Shown: positions 15,435 through 24,471 of the stretch, piece by piece
How the letters are laid out: each line of letters begins with the position of its first letter
Numbering within the stretch: the first letter of the stretch is position 1
Assembly: GCF_041714655.1 (NCBI RefSeq)
Contig: NZ_CP168219.1
Location: 2,294,001 to 2,358,000, forward strand
From: Pseudoroseicyclus_A sp041714655
Lineage (GTDB): Bacteria > Pseudomonadota > Alphaproteobacteria > Rhodobacterales > Rhodobacteraceae
Length of the DNA: 64,000 nt
Direction: 5' to 3'
The notes under the pieces: generated by a model
Databases searched by the model: none
What the model was told of the DNA's origin: nothing
The model's input: the letters and a program-made list of their open reading frames with translations, nothing else
Made by a program: the position numbers and the translations under genes

Positions 15435-16475
15435 ATGAGCACAGGGCTTCTGACCATCCGCCTCGACGCGATTGCCGAGAACTGGCAGGCGCTTGCCGCC
15501 AAATCCGCCGGCGAGACCGGCGCCGTCGTCAAGGCCGATGGCTACGGGCTCGGCGCCAAGCAGGTGGCCCGCGAGCTGGCCCGCGCCGGCGCCCGCTCGT
15601 TCTTCGTCGCCGTGGCGGAAGAGGCCGTGCCGCTCCGCCCCGTCCTCGGCGAGGAGCCCGACATCTACGTCTTCTCCGGTCACATGGCCGGCGATACCGA
15701 GATGATCCGCGACCTCGGCCTCGTGCCGCTCCTCAATTCCATCGACCAGCTCACCCGCCATGTGGAGGCCCTTCCGGGCCATCCCTTCGGCATCCAGCTC
15801 GACACCGGCATGAACCGGCTCGGCATGGAATGGGAGGAATGGTCCGCCGTCGCCGAGATCGCGCTCGAGGCCGGCGCCTCGCTCCTGATGTCGCATCTCG
15901 CCTGCGCCGACGAGCCCGACCATCCGATGAACGCCTACCAGCTCGACCTCTTCCGCCAGATGACCGACGGCACCGGCGTGCCGCGCTCGCTGGCCGCGAC
16001 CGGCGGCATCCTCCTCGGGCCGGATTACCATTTCGAGCTGACGCGTCCCGGCATCGGCCTCTATGGCGGCCTGCCCTTCGCGGGTGCCGCGCCCGCCGCC
16101 CGGCTTGACCTGCCGGTGGTGCAATGCCGGACGCTCACCCCGGGCGAGGTCGTCGGCTACGGCAACACCTGGCAGGCGGAGCGCGAGACGCGGCTCGCCA
16201 CCATCAATTGTGGCTATGCCGACGGGATGCTGCGGAGCGCCTCCGGCAACGGCCTCACCCTCTGGTACGAGGGCGTGCCCTGCCCGGCCGTCGGGCGCAT
16301 CTCGATGGATCTCATCACCGTCGACGTCACCGATCTCGGCCGCGACCCCGAATACTTGTCGCTCCTCTGCCCGGAGAGCCCGGTGGACGAGGTGGCCGCC
16401 GCCGCCGGCACCATCGGCTACGAGGTGCTGACCTCGCTCGGGAGCCGCTACCAGCGGCGCTACGCCCGCTCATGA
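15435..16475 (+). CDS. alr: Alanine racemase
   Basis: A 346-residue PLP-dependent racemase making D-alanine for peptidoglycan; cytoplasmic. The PLP lysine is Lys33 in VVKADGYGLG. LDTGMNRLGM is present in the barrel, and the catalytic Tyr of the C-terminal domain is in INCGYADGMLR, followed by VGRISMDLITVDVT. The frame is open upstream into the repeat, but the ATG at 15435 follows an AGAAGGG ribosome-binding site and matches family length. Its stop overlaps the mlaE start (ATGA). The linkage of alr to lipid-transport genes is a Rhodobacteraceae-type arrangement. Confidence 0.94.
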   Translation: MSTGLLTIRLDAIAENWQALAAKSAGETGAVVKADGYGLGAKQVARELARAGARSFFVAVAEEAVPLRPVLGEEPDIYVFSGHMAGDTEMIRDLGLVPLLNSIDQLTRHVEALPGHPFGIQLDTGMNRLGMEWEEWSAVAEIALEAGASLLMSHLACADEPDHPMNAYQLDLFRQMTDGTGVPRSLAATGGILLGPDYHFELTRPGIGLYGGLPFAGAAPAARLDLPVVQCRTLTPGEVVGYGNTWQAERETRLATINCGYADGMLRSASGNGLTLWYEGVPCPAVGRISMDLITVDVTDLGRDPEYLSLLCPESPVDEVAAAAGTIGYEVLTSLGSRYQRRYARS

Positions 16476-17248
16476 CCGCCGCCCTTGCCGGGATCGGCGC
16501 GCGGGCGCTTCGGCTCCTCGCCGCGCTCGGCGCGCTGGTGATCTTCACCGGCCAGGCGCTCGGCCGGCTCTTCCGCCGCCCCTTCGAGGCCCGCGCCTTC
16601 GGCACCGCGCTCCTGCAGATCGGCTGGCTGTCGCTGCCCGTCGTCGGGCTGACGGCGATCTTCACCGGGGGCGCGCTCGCCTTGCAGATCTATGCCGGCG
16701 GCTCCCGCTTCTCGGCCGAGCAGTTCGTGCCGCAGATCGTCGCCGTCGGCATGGTGCGCGAGCTCGGCCCCGTGCTCGTCGGCCTGATGATCGCCGCCCG
16801 CGTCACCTCCTCCATCGCCGCCGAGATCGCGACGATGAAGGTGACCGAGCAGATCGACGCGCTGGTGACGCTCTCGGCCTCGCCGATGGGCTATCTCGTC
16901 TCGCCCCGCCTGCTGGCGGCGACGCTGACAGTGCCGGCGCTCGTCGCCATCGGCGACGTCATCGGCATCCTCGGCGGTCAGCTCGTGGCGGTGGAGCGGC
17001 TCGGCTTCAACGCCTCGACCTATGTCGCCAACACCTGGGCCTTCCTCGAGCCGCTCGACATGGCCTCCTCGCTCGCCAAGGGCGCCGTCTTCGGCTTTCT
17101 CGCCGCGCTGATGGGCTGCTGGTACGGCATGGGCTCGGCGAGGGGGGCGGAGGGCGTCGGGCGCGCCACCAAGGGCTCCGTCGTCGCGGCGGCCGTGGCG
17201 ATCCTCGCCGCCAACTTTCTGCTGACGGGGGTGTTCTTCTCGGCATGA
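16472..17248 (+). CDS. mlaE: MlaE-family ABC lipid-transport permease
   Basis: A 258-residue inner-membrane permease of the Mla retrograde phospholipid transport system. Features are an N-terminal amphipathic interface helix, then about five membrane segments, with the signature VRELGPVLVGLMIAARVTSSIAAEIATMKVTEQIDAL (positions about 90-126; the EL.P...G...AGR-type motif) and FKG-like SSLAKGAVFGFL. The start is the ATG overlapping the alr stop; the stop overlaps mlaF. The partners MlaD (substrate-binding MCE protein), MlaB and MlaC are not in this window and would have to be encoded elsewhere or replaced. Confidence 0.92.
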   Translation: MTAALAGIGARALRLLAALGALVIFTGQALGRLFRRPFEARAFGTALLQIGWLSLPVVGLTAIFTGGALALQIYAGGSRFSAEQFVPQIVAVGMVRELGPVLVGLMIAARVTSSIAAEIATMKVTEQIDALVTLSASPMGYLVSPRLLAATLTVPALVAIGDVIGILGGQLVAVERLGFNASTYVANTWAFLEPLDMASSLAKGAVFGFLAALMGCWYGMGSARGAEGVGRATKGSVVAAAVAILAANFLLTGVFFSA

Positions 17249-17991
17249 TCGCGCTCGACGGCCTTCAGAAGAGCTTCGGCGACAACGCGGTGCTTCGCGG
17301 GATCAGCCTCGAGGTGCCGAAGGGCCAGTCGCTGGTCGTCATCGGCGGCTCGGGGACGGGCAAGTCGGTGCTGCTCAAGTGCATCCTCGGGCTCGTGCGG
17401 CCCGACGCCGGGCACATCCGCTTCGAGGGCAAGGAGATGGACGGCCGCGCCCGCGCCGCCTTCCTCTCCCGCTTCGGGATGCTCTTCCAGGGCGGCGCGC
17501 TCTTCGATTCCCTGCCGGTCTGGGAGAACATCTCCTTCCGCCTGACCCGCGGCCCCGGGCGCCTGCCGCGCGAGAAGGCGAAGGCGCTGGCGGTGGAGAA
17601 GCTCGCCCGCGTCGGGCTCGGGCCGGAAGTGGCGGAGCGCTTTCCCGCCGAGCTCTCGGGCGGCATGCAGAAGCGCGTCGCCCTCGCCCGCGCCATCGCG
17701 GCCGATCCCGAGGTGATCTTCTTCGACGAGCCGACCACCGGGCTCGACCCGATCATGGCGGGTGTCATCAACGAGCTGATCCGCTCCATCGTCACCGACA
17801 TGGGGGCGACGGCGATCACCATCACCCATGACATGGCCTCCGTCCGCGCGATTGCCGACGAGGTGGCGATGATCCATGCCGGCAAGATCCGCTGGAAGGG
17901 CCCGGTCGGCGAGATGGACGCGGCGGAGGATCCCTACCTCCGCCAGTTCGTCACCGGCGCCGCGGAGGGGCCGATCGAGACGATCCGATGA
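17245..17991 (+). CDS. mlaF: MlaF-family ABC transporter ATP-binding protein
   Basis: A 248-residue ATPase. Walker A GGSGTGKS is at about 33-40, the Q-loop is FQGGALFDSL, signature LSGGMQKR, Walker B VIFFDEPTTGLDP, and H-loop ITHDMAS. FQGGALFDSLPVWENI is characteristic of the Mkl/MlaF subfamily that pairs with MlaE permeases. It starts by ATGA overlap with mlaE, and its own stop overlaps the sulfotransferase-like gene. It energises lipid transfer between the outer and inner membranes. Confidence 0.93.
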   Translation: MIALDGLQKSFGDNAVLRGISLEVPKGQSLVVIGGSGTGKSVLLKCILGLVRPDAGHIRFEGKEMDGRARAAFLSRFGMLFQGGALFDSLPVWENISFRLTRGPGRLPREKAKALAVEKLARVGLGPEVAERFPAELSGGMQKRVALARAIAADPEVIFFDEPTTGLDPIMAGVINELIRSIVTDMGATAITITHDMASVRAIADEVAMIHAGKIRWKGPVGEMDAAEDPYLRQFVTGAAEGPIETIR

Positions 17992-18797
17992 GGGGGCCGG
18001 TAGCGCCCGAGCTCCCGGTCTTCATCCACGTCCCCAAGACGGCCGGCTCGACGCTCAACGCCGCCCTCTTCGCCCATCACGCCGCCGGCCACCCCGCCCT
18101 GCCGCTCCTGCGGACGCTGCCCGGGGGGCTTCGCGACAATTCCGTGTTGCTCCGCCGCCTGGGCCCGAGCGTCGCCGAGGGCGTTCCCCATATCGGCCAT
18201 TACGAGGGCGATCCGGCGCGGATGACGGGGCTCCTGCGGCAGGCCTCCTGGGTCTCCGGCCATATCCAGCGGCGGCGCTTCGCTTCGTTCCTGGAGGAAG
18301 CCGGCCGCATCCCCCGCTGGGTGTCGCTCATCCGCGACCCGACCGAGCAGGTCGCCTCGCATTACCAATGGTGGATCGAGATCCACGACCGCGGCTGGCT
18401 GCGCTTCCGCCGCTACCCCGCCTTCTTCCGCCAGCTCTCGGCGGACATAAGGGCGGCGGACAACAACGACCCCAAGGCGGTCATTCATTTCCTGGCGCTC
18501 CACCATACATTGTTCCTGAACCTGCAGGCGGATTACCTGATGCCGGACGGACGGGAGACTTCGGTGGAGGACATGCCGGCGGCGCTGGCCGATTTCGCCG
18601 GGCTCGGCCTCGGCAGCGACATCGCCCCGGCCTTCCGCGCCATGACGGGGGCGGAGGCGCCGCCGCTCCCCCGCCGCAACACCTCCCGTTCCGCCTTCGA
18701 CCGCGCGGTCTTCCGCACCGAGCGGATGCGCGCCTTCCTCGCCGAGCACAACGCTTTGGACGAGCGGCTCTGGGCGCTGGCCGGGGGGCGGGGATGA
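17988..18797 (+). CDS. Sulfotransferase family protein
   Basis: A 269-residue protein with the PAPS-binding elements of sulfotransferases. An N-terminal FIHVPKTAGSTLN (residues 11-23) corresponds to the 5'-phosphosulfate loop, and a central SLIRDPTEQVASHYQWW matches the 3'-phosphate-binding RDP...S.Y motif. It would transfer sulfate from PAPS to a carbohydrate or lipid hydroxyl. It is embedded by ATGA overlaps between mlaF and pqiA, so its product is made together with envelope lipid-transport proteins, suggesting (inference) an envelope glycan or lipid acceptor. No signal peptide is evident. Some such proteins are non-catalytic, so activity is not assured. Confidence 0.8.
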   Translation: MRGPVAPELPVFIHVPKTAGSTLNAALFAHHAAGHPALPLLRTLPGGLRDNSVLLRRLGPSVAEGVPHIGHYEGDPARMTGLLRQASWVSGHIQRRRFASFLEEAGRIPRWVSLIRDPTEQVASHYQWWIEIHDRGWLRFRRYPAFFRQLSADIRAADNNDPKAVIHFLALHHTLFLNLQADYLMPDGRETSVEDMPAALADFAGLGLGSDIAPAFRAMTGAEAPPLPRRNTSRSAFDRAVFRTERMRAFLAEHNALDERLWALAGGRG

Positions 18798-19237
18798 GCC
18801 GGGCGCTCAAGGTCGCCAATCTGGCGCTCCTGGTGCTCTTCCCGCTCTCCTGGTTCGCGCCGCTCATGCGCGCGGGGATGCTGCCGCTCTTCGGGCTGGA
18901 GGAGATCTCGGTGATCTCGGGGCTCCAGTCGCTCTGGGAGGCGGATGTGGCGCTGGCGCTCCTCGTCACCTTCTTCGCGCTTGTGGCGCCGATGCTGAAG
19001 GTCATCGGGCTGGCGCTCATCCAGTTCGGGCTCCTGTCAGCGCGCGTCCACGGGGCGCTGATCTGGCTGGGGCGGCTGGCGATGGGGGATGTCTTCCTCA
19101 TCGCGCTCTACGTCGCCATCGCGAAGGGCATCGGCATCGGCCGCGTGGAGACGGCCTGGGGGCTCTGGCTCTTCACGGCCTGTGTACTGGGGTCGCTGGC
19201 CGTGTCGGCGCTGTCTCGACGCGGCGAGGTGGGGTGA
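18794..19237 (+). CDS. pqiA: Paraquat-inducible protein A family membrane protein
   Basis: A 147-residue protein with four predicted membrane segments (about 7-25, 48-75, 86-105, 115-135). It resembles a single PqiA unit: the first helix ends PLMRAGMLPLFGLEEISVISGLQSLWE, and then DVALALLVTFFALVAPMLKVIGLALI and GDVFLIALYVAIAKGIGIGRVE, where the polar/charged spots KxxG and GDVF are typical. Classical PqiA has two such units in about 420 residues, so this is the short form. It is the last gene of the alr-mlaEF-sulfotransferase-pqiA operon. Pqi proteins act in envelope lipid transport with MCE proteins, which fits the mlaEF neighbours. Confidence 0.8.
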   Translation: MSRALKVANLALLVLFPLSWFAPLMRAGMLPLFGLEEISVISGLQSLWEADVALALLVTFFALVAPMLKVIGLALIQFGLLSARVHGALIWLGRLAMGDVFLIALYVAIAKGIGIGRVETAWGLWLFTACVLGSLAVSALSRRGEVG

Positions 19238-19275
19238 AGCCCCTTTAGCGGGGGAGACGACCGGGTGCCGCATGT

Positions 19276-19545
19276 CGTAGGGTGGGTTTCCAACCCACCA
19301 CCCCCTTCGCCACCGGGCGCTACCTCGCCGCGCAGGGCGAGCGCCGGCCCGGGGGTTGGCGCTCCTGCCGGTGGTGCGGCGCGCTTTATGGTGCAGCCAT
19401 TCCTTCGCTCTGAGGCCAGGCCCAGCCCCAGCAGAGCGCCAGCCCGCGGGACGGGCCGGCGCTCGACCTGCGCCGTGCCGGCGCGTACCGGGCGGGGGCA
19501 CGGAACGAGCGTTGCGCCGACGGTGGGTTACAAACCCACCCTACG
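19276..19545. repeat. 24-bp-ended structured repeat element, copy B
   Basis: A 270-bp relative of the element at 15064-15349, in the 431-base gap between pqiA and the hydantoinase gene. The ends (19276-19299 and 19522-19545) are 24-base inverted copies of each other with a few mismatches, but their CGTAG/CTACG tags face outward whereas in copy A they face inward. The interior has the same orientation as copy A, including the GCGCAGGGCGAGCGCCGGCC arm, the CGCTTTATGG core and the CGGGCGGGGGCAC stretch. The remaining bases to 19668 hold only the ribosome-binding site of the next gene. Confidence 0.8.
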
Positions 19546-19668
19546 CCGGAATGCATGCCCCCCGATTTTCGCCCGAAAATCGCGCCCCGCCCCGCCGGCG
19601 CCCGAGCGCTGCCCTTGACCTCCTCCCGCCCCTCGCCCACCCATGGCGGACCATCGAGGGAGCATCAC

Positions 19669-22600
19669 ATGTGGGATTTCTGGATCGACCGGGGCGGCAC
19701 CTTCACCGATGTCATCGGCCGCGCGCCGGATGGCCAGCTCCACCCGCTGAAGCTCCTCTCCGACAATCCCGAGGCCTATGAGGATGCCGCTGTAGAGGGC
19801 ATCCGCCGGCTGCTCGGGCTGAAGGGCGATGCCCCCCTGCCCGAGGGCAAGGTCGGCCGCATCCGCATGGGCACCACGGTCGCCACCAATGCGCTGCTCG
19901 AGCGCAAGGGGGCGAAGGTCCTCCTCCTCACCACGCGGGGCTTCCGCGACGCGCTCCGCCTCGGCTACCAGGCCCGGCCGGAGATCTTCGCCAAGGAGAT
20001 CCTCCTGCCCGAGATGCTCTATGCCGAGGTGGCGGAGGTCGACGAGCGCCTCGCCGCCGACGGCTCCGTGCTGACGCCGCTCGATCCCGCCTCCGCCGAG
20101 GCCGCCCTCCGCACCGCCTGCGAGAAGGGCATCACCGCCGTCGCCATCGCGCTCATGCACGGCTGGCAGAACCCGGCGCACGAGATCGCACTGGCCGAGA
20201 TGGCCCAGGGCCTCGGCTTCACCCAGATCAGCACCAGCCACGAGACCTCGCCGCTCATCAAGTTCGTCGGCCGGGGGGATACGACGGTGGCGGATGCCTA
20301 CCTCTCCCCCATCCTCTCCGCCTATGTCAGCCGGGTCGCCAAGGCGCTCGGCACGACGGCCGACAAGGGCCCGCGGCTCGAATTCATGATGTCCTCCGGC
20401 GGGCTCACCGCTGCCGACCGCTTCCGGGGGAAGGATGCGATCCTCTCCGGCCCTGCCGGCGGCGTCGTCGGCATGGTGCTCTCCGCAAAGGCCGCCGGCT
20501 TCGAGAAGGTCATCGGCTTCGACATGGGCGGCACGTCGACCGACGTCGCCCATTCCGCCGGCGATTACGAGCGTGCCTTCGACACCGAGGTCGCGGGCGT
20601 GCGCATCCGCGCACCGATGATGCGCATCCATACGGTCGCCGCGGGCGGCGGTTCGGTGCTGCATGCCGAGCCCGGGCGCTTCCGCGTCGGCCCCGACAGC
20701 GCCGGCGCCGACCCCGGCCCCGCCTGCTACCGCCGTGGCGGCCCGCTCACCGTCACCGATGCCAACCTCATGCTCGGGCGCCTCCGCCCCGAGTTCTTCC
20801 CCGCCATCTTCGGCCCCGGGCAGGACCAGCCGCTCGATGCAGACGCGGTCGAGACGGCGTTCCAGGAGATCGCCGCCCGCGAGGGCAAGGCGCCGGAGGA
20901 GGTGGCCGAGGGCTTCCTGCGCATCGCCGTCGCCAACATGGCGAACGCGATCAAGAAGATCTCCGTCCAGCGCGGCTACGACGTGACGCGCTATCTGCTC
21001 AATTCCTTCGGCGGTGCCGGCGGGCAGCATGCCTGCGCCGTCGCCGATGCGCTTGGGATGGAGGCAGTGCTGATCCACCCGCTCTCCGGCCTCCTCTCCG
21101 CCTATGGGATCGGCCTCTCCGGCATCTCGGCCACCCGCAACCAGGGGCTCCTGAAGCCGCTGGAGGAGGGCTCGCTCGACGCCATCGGCGCGCTGCAAGG
21201 CGAGCTGGCGAAGGCGGTCTCCGCCGAGATCGCCGCCCAGACGGAAAAGCCGCAGGAGGCCGCCACGCGGCTCCACCTCCGCTACGAGGGCACCGACACG
21301 GCGCTGCCCGTGGCCTGGGACGGCGCCATCGCCCCCGCCCGTGCCGCATTCGAGGCGGCGCACAAGGCGCAGTTCGGCTTCATCAGCCCCGGCCGCACCC
21401 TCGTCGTCGAGGCGGTCGAGGTCGAGGGCTGGGAGGTCCCCGACGATGCCGCCCCGCCCCGCGAGGAGCCCTTCGAGGCGCACGAGCCCGAGGCCCCCCG
21501 CACCGGCCGGCTCCATTCCGGCACCTGGCACGAGGCCGGCATCTGGCGGCGCGAGGAGCTGACGACCGGCGCCCGGATCACCGGCCCCGCGCTCATCATC
21601 GAGCCCAACCAGACCATCGTCGTCGAGCCCGGCTGGGCGGCCGAGCTGACCCGCGGCGACGAGATCCTGATGCGCCGCACCGAGGCGGCAACCCGGGAGG
21701 AGGTGCATGGCGCGGCGGAGGCCGACCCGATCCTCCTTGAGGTCTTCAACAACCTCTTCATGAACATCGCCGAGCAGATGGGCGTGGCGCTCCAGATGAC
21801 CGCCCAGTCGGTCAACATCAAGGAAAGGCTCGACTTTTCCTGCGCGGTTTTCGATGCCACCGGTGCGCTGGTGGCCAACGCCCCGCACATGCCGGTGCAC
21901 CTCGGAAGCATGGACCGCTCCGTCGAGGCGATCATCCGCCAGAACGAGGGCAAGATCCGCCCCGGCGATGCCTGGGCGCTCAACGCCCCCTATAACGGCG
22001 GCACGCATCTGCCCGACATCACCGTCGTCTCGCCGGTCTTCGACGAGGCGGGCGAGCGCCTGCTCTTCTGGGTCGCCTCGCGCGGCCACCATGCCGATGT
22101 CGGCGGCACGGCGCCGGGCTCGATGACGCCGCTCGCCACCAATGTGGATGAGGAGGGCGTCCTCATCGACAACCTCCTGATGGTGGATCGGGGCGAGTTC
22201 CGCGAGGAGGCGCTCCATGCCCTGCTGACCGACCACCCCTGGCCCTGCCGCAACCCGGGGCAGAACATCGCCGACCTGAAGGCCCAGCTCGCCGCCAACG
22301 AGCGCGGCGCCGCCGAGCTCCGCCGGATCACGGGCGAGTTCGGGCTCGAGGTGGTCGAGGCCTATATGGGTCATGTACAGGACAATGCCGCCGAGGAGGT
22401 CGCCCGCCTCATCGCCAAGCTGGGCGATGCGGAGTGCCGCTACGAGACCGACACCGGCCAGGTGATCGCGGTGAAGATCCGCGTCGACCGCGAGGCCCGG
22501 CGGGCGACGGTCGATTTCACCGGCACCTCGGAGGCGGCGGAGAACAATTACAACGCCCCCGAGCCGGTGGCCCGGGCGGCGGTGCTCTATGCCTTCCGCG

Positions 22601-23265
22601 TCATGGTCGAGGCGCCGATCCCGATGAATGCCGGATGCCTCAGGCCGATCGACATCGTGATCCCCGAGGGCTCGATGCTCCGCCCCGCCTATCCGCGCGC
22701 CGTGGTGGCGGGCAATGTCGAGACCTCGCAGCATGTGACCAACGCTTTGTTCCAGGCCCTCGGGGCGCTGGCGAATGCGCAAGGCACGATGAACAACACG
22801 ACCTTCGGCAACGAGACCTACCAGTATTACGAGACGATCTGCTCCGGCTCCCCCGCCGGGCGGCTCAACGACGGCACGGGCTTTGCCGGAACGGGAGGGG
22901 TGCATACGCATATGACCAATTCCCGCCTGACGGATCCCGAGATCCTCGAGACCCGCTATCCGGTGCTCTTGGAGGAGTTCTCGCTCCGCCCCGGCTCCGG
23001 CGGCGGCGGCGCCTTCCCCGGCGGCGACGGCACGCGGCGGGTGCTGAGGTTCCTCGAAGAGATGGACCTCGCCATCCTCTCCTCCCACCGCCACCGCCCG
23101 CCGAGCGGCATCGCCGGCGGCGGCGACGGGCAGGTCGGCAAGACGGAGGTGCGCCGGGCGGACGGCACGCTGGAGGAGCTGCCCCACGCGGCGCAGACGC
23201 GGCTGAAGGCCAGCGAGGCGGTCATCATGACCACGCCGACCCCGGGGGGCTACGGCGAAAAGTAA
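19669..23265 (+). CDS. ATP-dependent 5-oxoprolinase / hydantoinase A-B fusion
   Basis: A 1198-residue single-chain protein. Hydantoinase A-type N-domain starts at DRGGTFTDV (7-15), the ATPase-like HyuA domain has MSSGGL, GPAGGVVG, GFDMGGTSTDV and DSAGADPGPACYRRGG, and the HyuB-type domain starts near 690 (DPILLEVFNNLFMNIAEQMG), with YNGGTHLPDITVVSPVF, SRGHHADVGG and RPGSGGGGAFPGGDGTRR. This order and length match eukaryotic/bacterial 5-oxoprolinase (5-oxo-L-proline + ATP + 2 H2O to glutamate), although related fusions act on hydantoins or N-methylhydantoin. The frame is open upstream, but the ATG at 19669 has GAGGG upstream and begins at the conserved motif. It stands alone; convergent modC follows. 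Confidence 0.88.
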   Translation: MWDFWIDRGGTFTDVIGRAPDGQLHPLKLLSDNPEAYEDAAVEGIRRLLGLKGDAPLPEGKVGRIRMGTTVATNALLERKGAKVLLLTTRGFRDALRLGYQARPEIFAKEILLPEMLYAEVAEVDERLAADGSVLTPLDPASAEAALRTACEKGITAVAIALMHGWQNPAHEIALAEMAQGLGFTQISTSHETSPLIKFVGRGDTTVADAYLSPILSAYVSRVAKALGTTADKGPRLEFMMSSGGLTAADRFRGKDAILSGPAGGVVGMVLSAKAAGFEKVIGFDMGGTSTDVAHSAGDYERAFDTEVAGVRIRAPMMRIHTVAAGGGSVLHAEPGRFRVGPDSAGADPGPACYRRGGPLTVTDANLMLGRLRPEFFPAIFGPGQDQPLDADAVETAFQEIAAREGKAPEEVAEGFLRIAVANMANAIKKISVQRGYDVTRYLLNSFGGAGGQHACAVADALGMEAVLIHPLSGLLSAYGIGLSGISATRNQGLLKPLEEGSLDAIGALQGELAKAVSAEIAAQTEKPQEAATRLHLRYEGTDTALPVAWDGAIAPARAAFEAAHKAQFGFISPGRTLVVEAVEVEGWEVPDDAAPPREEPFEAHEPEAPRTGRLHSGTWHEAGIWRREELTTGARITGPALIIEPNQTIVVEPGWAAELTRGDEILMRRTEAATREEVHGAAEADPILLEVFNNLFMNIAEQMGVALQMTAQSVNIKERLDFSCAVFDATGALVANAPHMPVHLGSMDRSVEAIIRQNEGKIRPGDAWALNAPYNGGTHLPDITVVSPVFDEAGERLLFWVASRGHHADVGGTAPGSMTPLATNVDEEGVLIDNLLMVDRGEFREEALHALLTDHPWPCRNPGQNIADLKAQLAANERGAAELRRITGEFGLEVVEAYMGHVQDNAAEEVARLIAKLGDAECRYETDTGQVIAVKIRVDREARRATVDFTGTSEAAENNYNAPEPVARAAVLYAFRVMVEAPIPMNAGCLRPIDIVIPEGSMLRPAYPRAVVAGNVETSQHVTNALFQALGALANAQGTMNNTTFGNETYQYYETICSGSPAGRLNDGTGFAGTGGVHTHMTNSRLTDPEILETRYPVLLEEFSLRPGSGGGGAFPGGDGTRRVLRFLEEMDLAILSSHRHRPPSGIAGGGDGQVGKTEVRRADGTLEELPHAAQTRLKASEAVIMTTPTPGGYGEK

Positions 23266-23281
23266 GCGCCCCGCCCCCCTG

Positions 23282-23370
23282 TCTCTGCTCCCAAAAAATC
23301 CTCAGGGGGGTCGCCATTGGTGCGCCATCGGTTCGTGCGCCAATGGCGACGGGGGCAGAATGCCCCCCGT
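23282..23370. repeat. Hairpin-mosaic repeat, copy 3, with extra inverted repeat
   Basis: Between convergent hydantoinase and modC. It begins with the conserved box in reverse (CTCCCAAAAAATCCTCAGGG), followed by a long imperfect stem (23310-23323 with 23337-23350: GTCGCCATTGGTGC / GCGCCAATGGCGAC) and a GGGGGCA-GAA-TGCCCCC hairpin. It likely ends transcription from one or both sides. Confidence 0.55.
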
Positions 23371-23372
23371 AC

Positions 23373-24461
23373 TCAACCGCCGAGATCCGCCGGCCCGATG
23401 GCCACCGACTTGACGATGGCCGTCAGCGCCAGCCCCTCCCGAAGCCCCATCGCCTCCGCCGAGCGCGCGGTGATGCGGGCGAGGAGCGCCTCGCCCCCGC
23501 ACTCCAGCCGCACCATGACGCCCGGGCCGCGCCCGCGGTGGAGGCCGGCCACCCGGCACTCCAGCATGTTGAGCGCCGAGAGCCCGACGGGCGGCGTCAG
23601 CGCCAGGATCACGTCGGAGGCCGCGATGCGCACCGGGATCGCCGCACCCGCCGCCGCCGTGACGCCGGGCAGGTGCAGCGTGCCGCCGGCGAGGCGCACC
23701 TCCGTCAGCCCGTCCGGCGCCGTCCGGCCGACCCGGCCCTGAAGCACGGCGCCCGCCTCGCGCGGGCCGAGGAATTCCGCCGCCTCCGGGTCGGCCAGCA
23801 GATCTGCCGCCGGCCCGGCGCGGAGGACCCGCCCCTCCCCCATCAAGACGATGCGCGCGGCGAGGCGGGCGACCTCGGGCAGGGAATGCGAGACGAAGAG
23901 GATGGGCAGGCCGGCATGATCGCGGAGGCGCTCGAGCCAGGGGAGGATCTCCTCGCGGCGGGCCGCATCGAGCGCGGCAAAGGGCTCGTCGAGCATCAAA
24001 AGCCGCGGCTCGGCGAGCAGCGCCCGGCCGATGGCGACGCGCGCCGCCTCGCCGCCCGAGAGCCCGGCCGGCCGGCGGGCGAGGAGCGCGCCGATGCCCA
24101 GCATCTCCACGATCTCCGCCTCGCGGGCCGGGTTGGCGGGCAGCCCCAGCGCCCGGCGCCCATAGCGGAGGTTCCGCAGGACGGAGAGATGCGGGAAGAG
24201 GCGCGGTTCCTGGAAGACCAGCCCGAAGCGGCGGCGGTGGGGCGGCAGGTCGACGCCCGCCGCGCTGTCGAAGACCGGCGCGCCCGCCATGGCGATGCGC
24301 CCCTCGTCGGGGCGAAGGAGCCCCGCAACGGCACGAAGCACCGAGCTCTTCCCCGCGCCCGAGCGGCCGAAGAGCGCCGTGACCCCGGGCGGCGCCTCGA
24401 AGGCGACGTCGAGCGCGAAGCCGGCGGAGAGCCGGTGGCGAAACGCGACCTCAAGCGTCAT
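23373..24461 (-). CDS. modC: Molybdate ABC transporter ATP-binding protein
   Basis: A 362-residue ATPase. Walker A GRSGAGKS, Q-loop VFQEPRLFPHLSV, signature LSGGEAARVAIGRALL, Walker B LLMLDEPFAALD, and switch His VSHSLPE. The C-terminal about 75 residues form a Mop/TOBE domain (SALNMLECRVAGLHRGRGPGVMVRLECGGEALLARIT...) that binds oxyanion and senses molybdate. This C-terminal half is diagnostic for ModC rather than sulfate or iron transporters. Gene order modA-modB-modC is on the minus strand, with modC last, 10 bases after modB. Confidence 0.93.
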   Translation of the reverse strand: MTLEVAFRHRLSAGFALDVAFEAPPGVTALFGRSGAGKSSVLRAVAGLLRPDEGRIAMAGAPVFDSAAGVDLPPHRRRFGLVFQEPRLFPHLSVLRNLRYGRRALGLPANPAREAEIVEMLGIGALLARRPAGLSGGEAARVAIGRALLAEPRLLMLDEPFAALDAARREEILPWLERLRDHAGLPILFVSHSLPEVARLAARIVLMGEGRVLRAGPAADLLADPEAAEFLGPREAGAVLQGRVGRTAPDGLTEVRLAGGTLHLPGVTAAAGAAIPVRIAASDVILALTPPVGLSALNMLECRVAGLHRGRGPGVMVRLECGGEALLARITARSAEAMGLREGLALTAIVKSVAIGPADLGG

Positions 24462-24471
24462 GCCGCCCCCA

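Noticed and set aside
15083..15532. Minus-strand open frames across repeat copy A
   Set aside because: They give Arg/Gly/Pro-rich peptides and are generated by the repeat sequence; similar ones appear in copy B. No protein motif supports coding.
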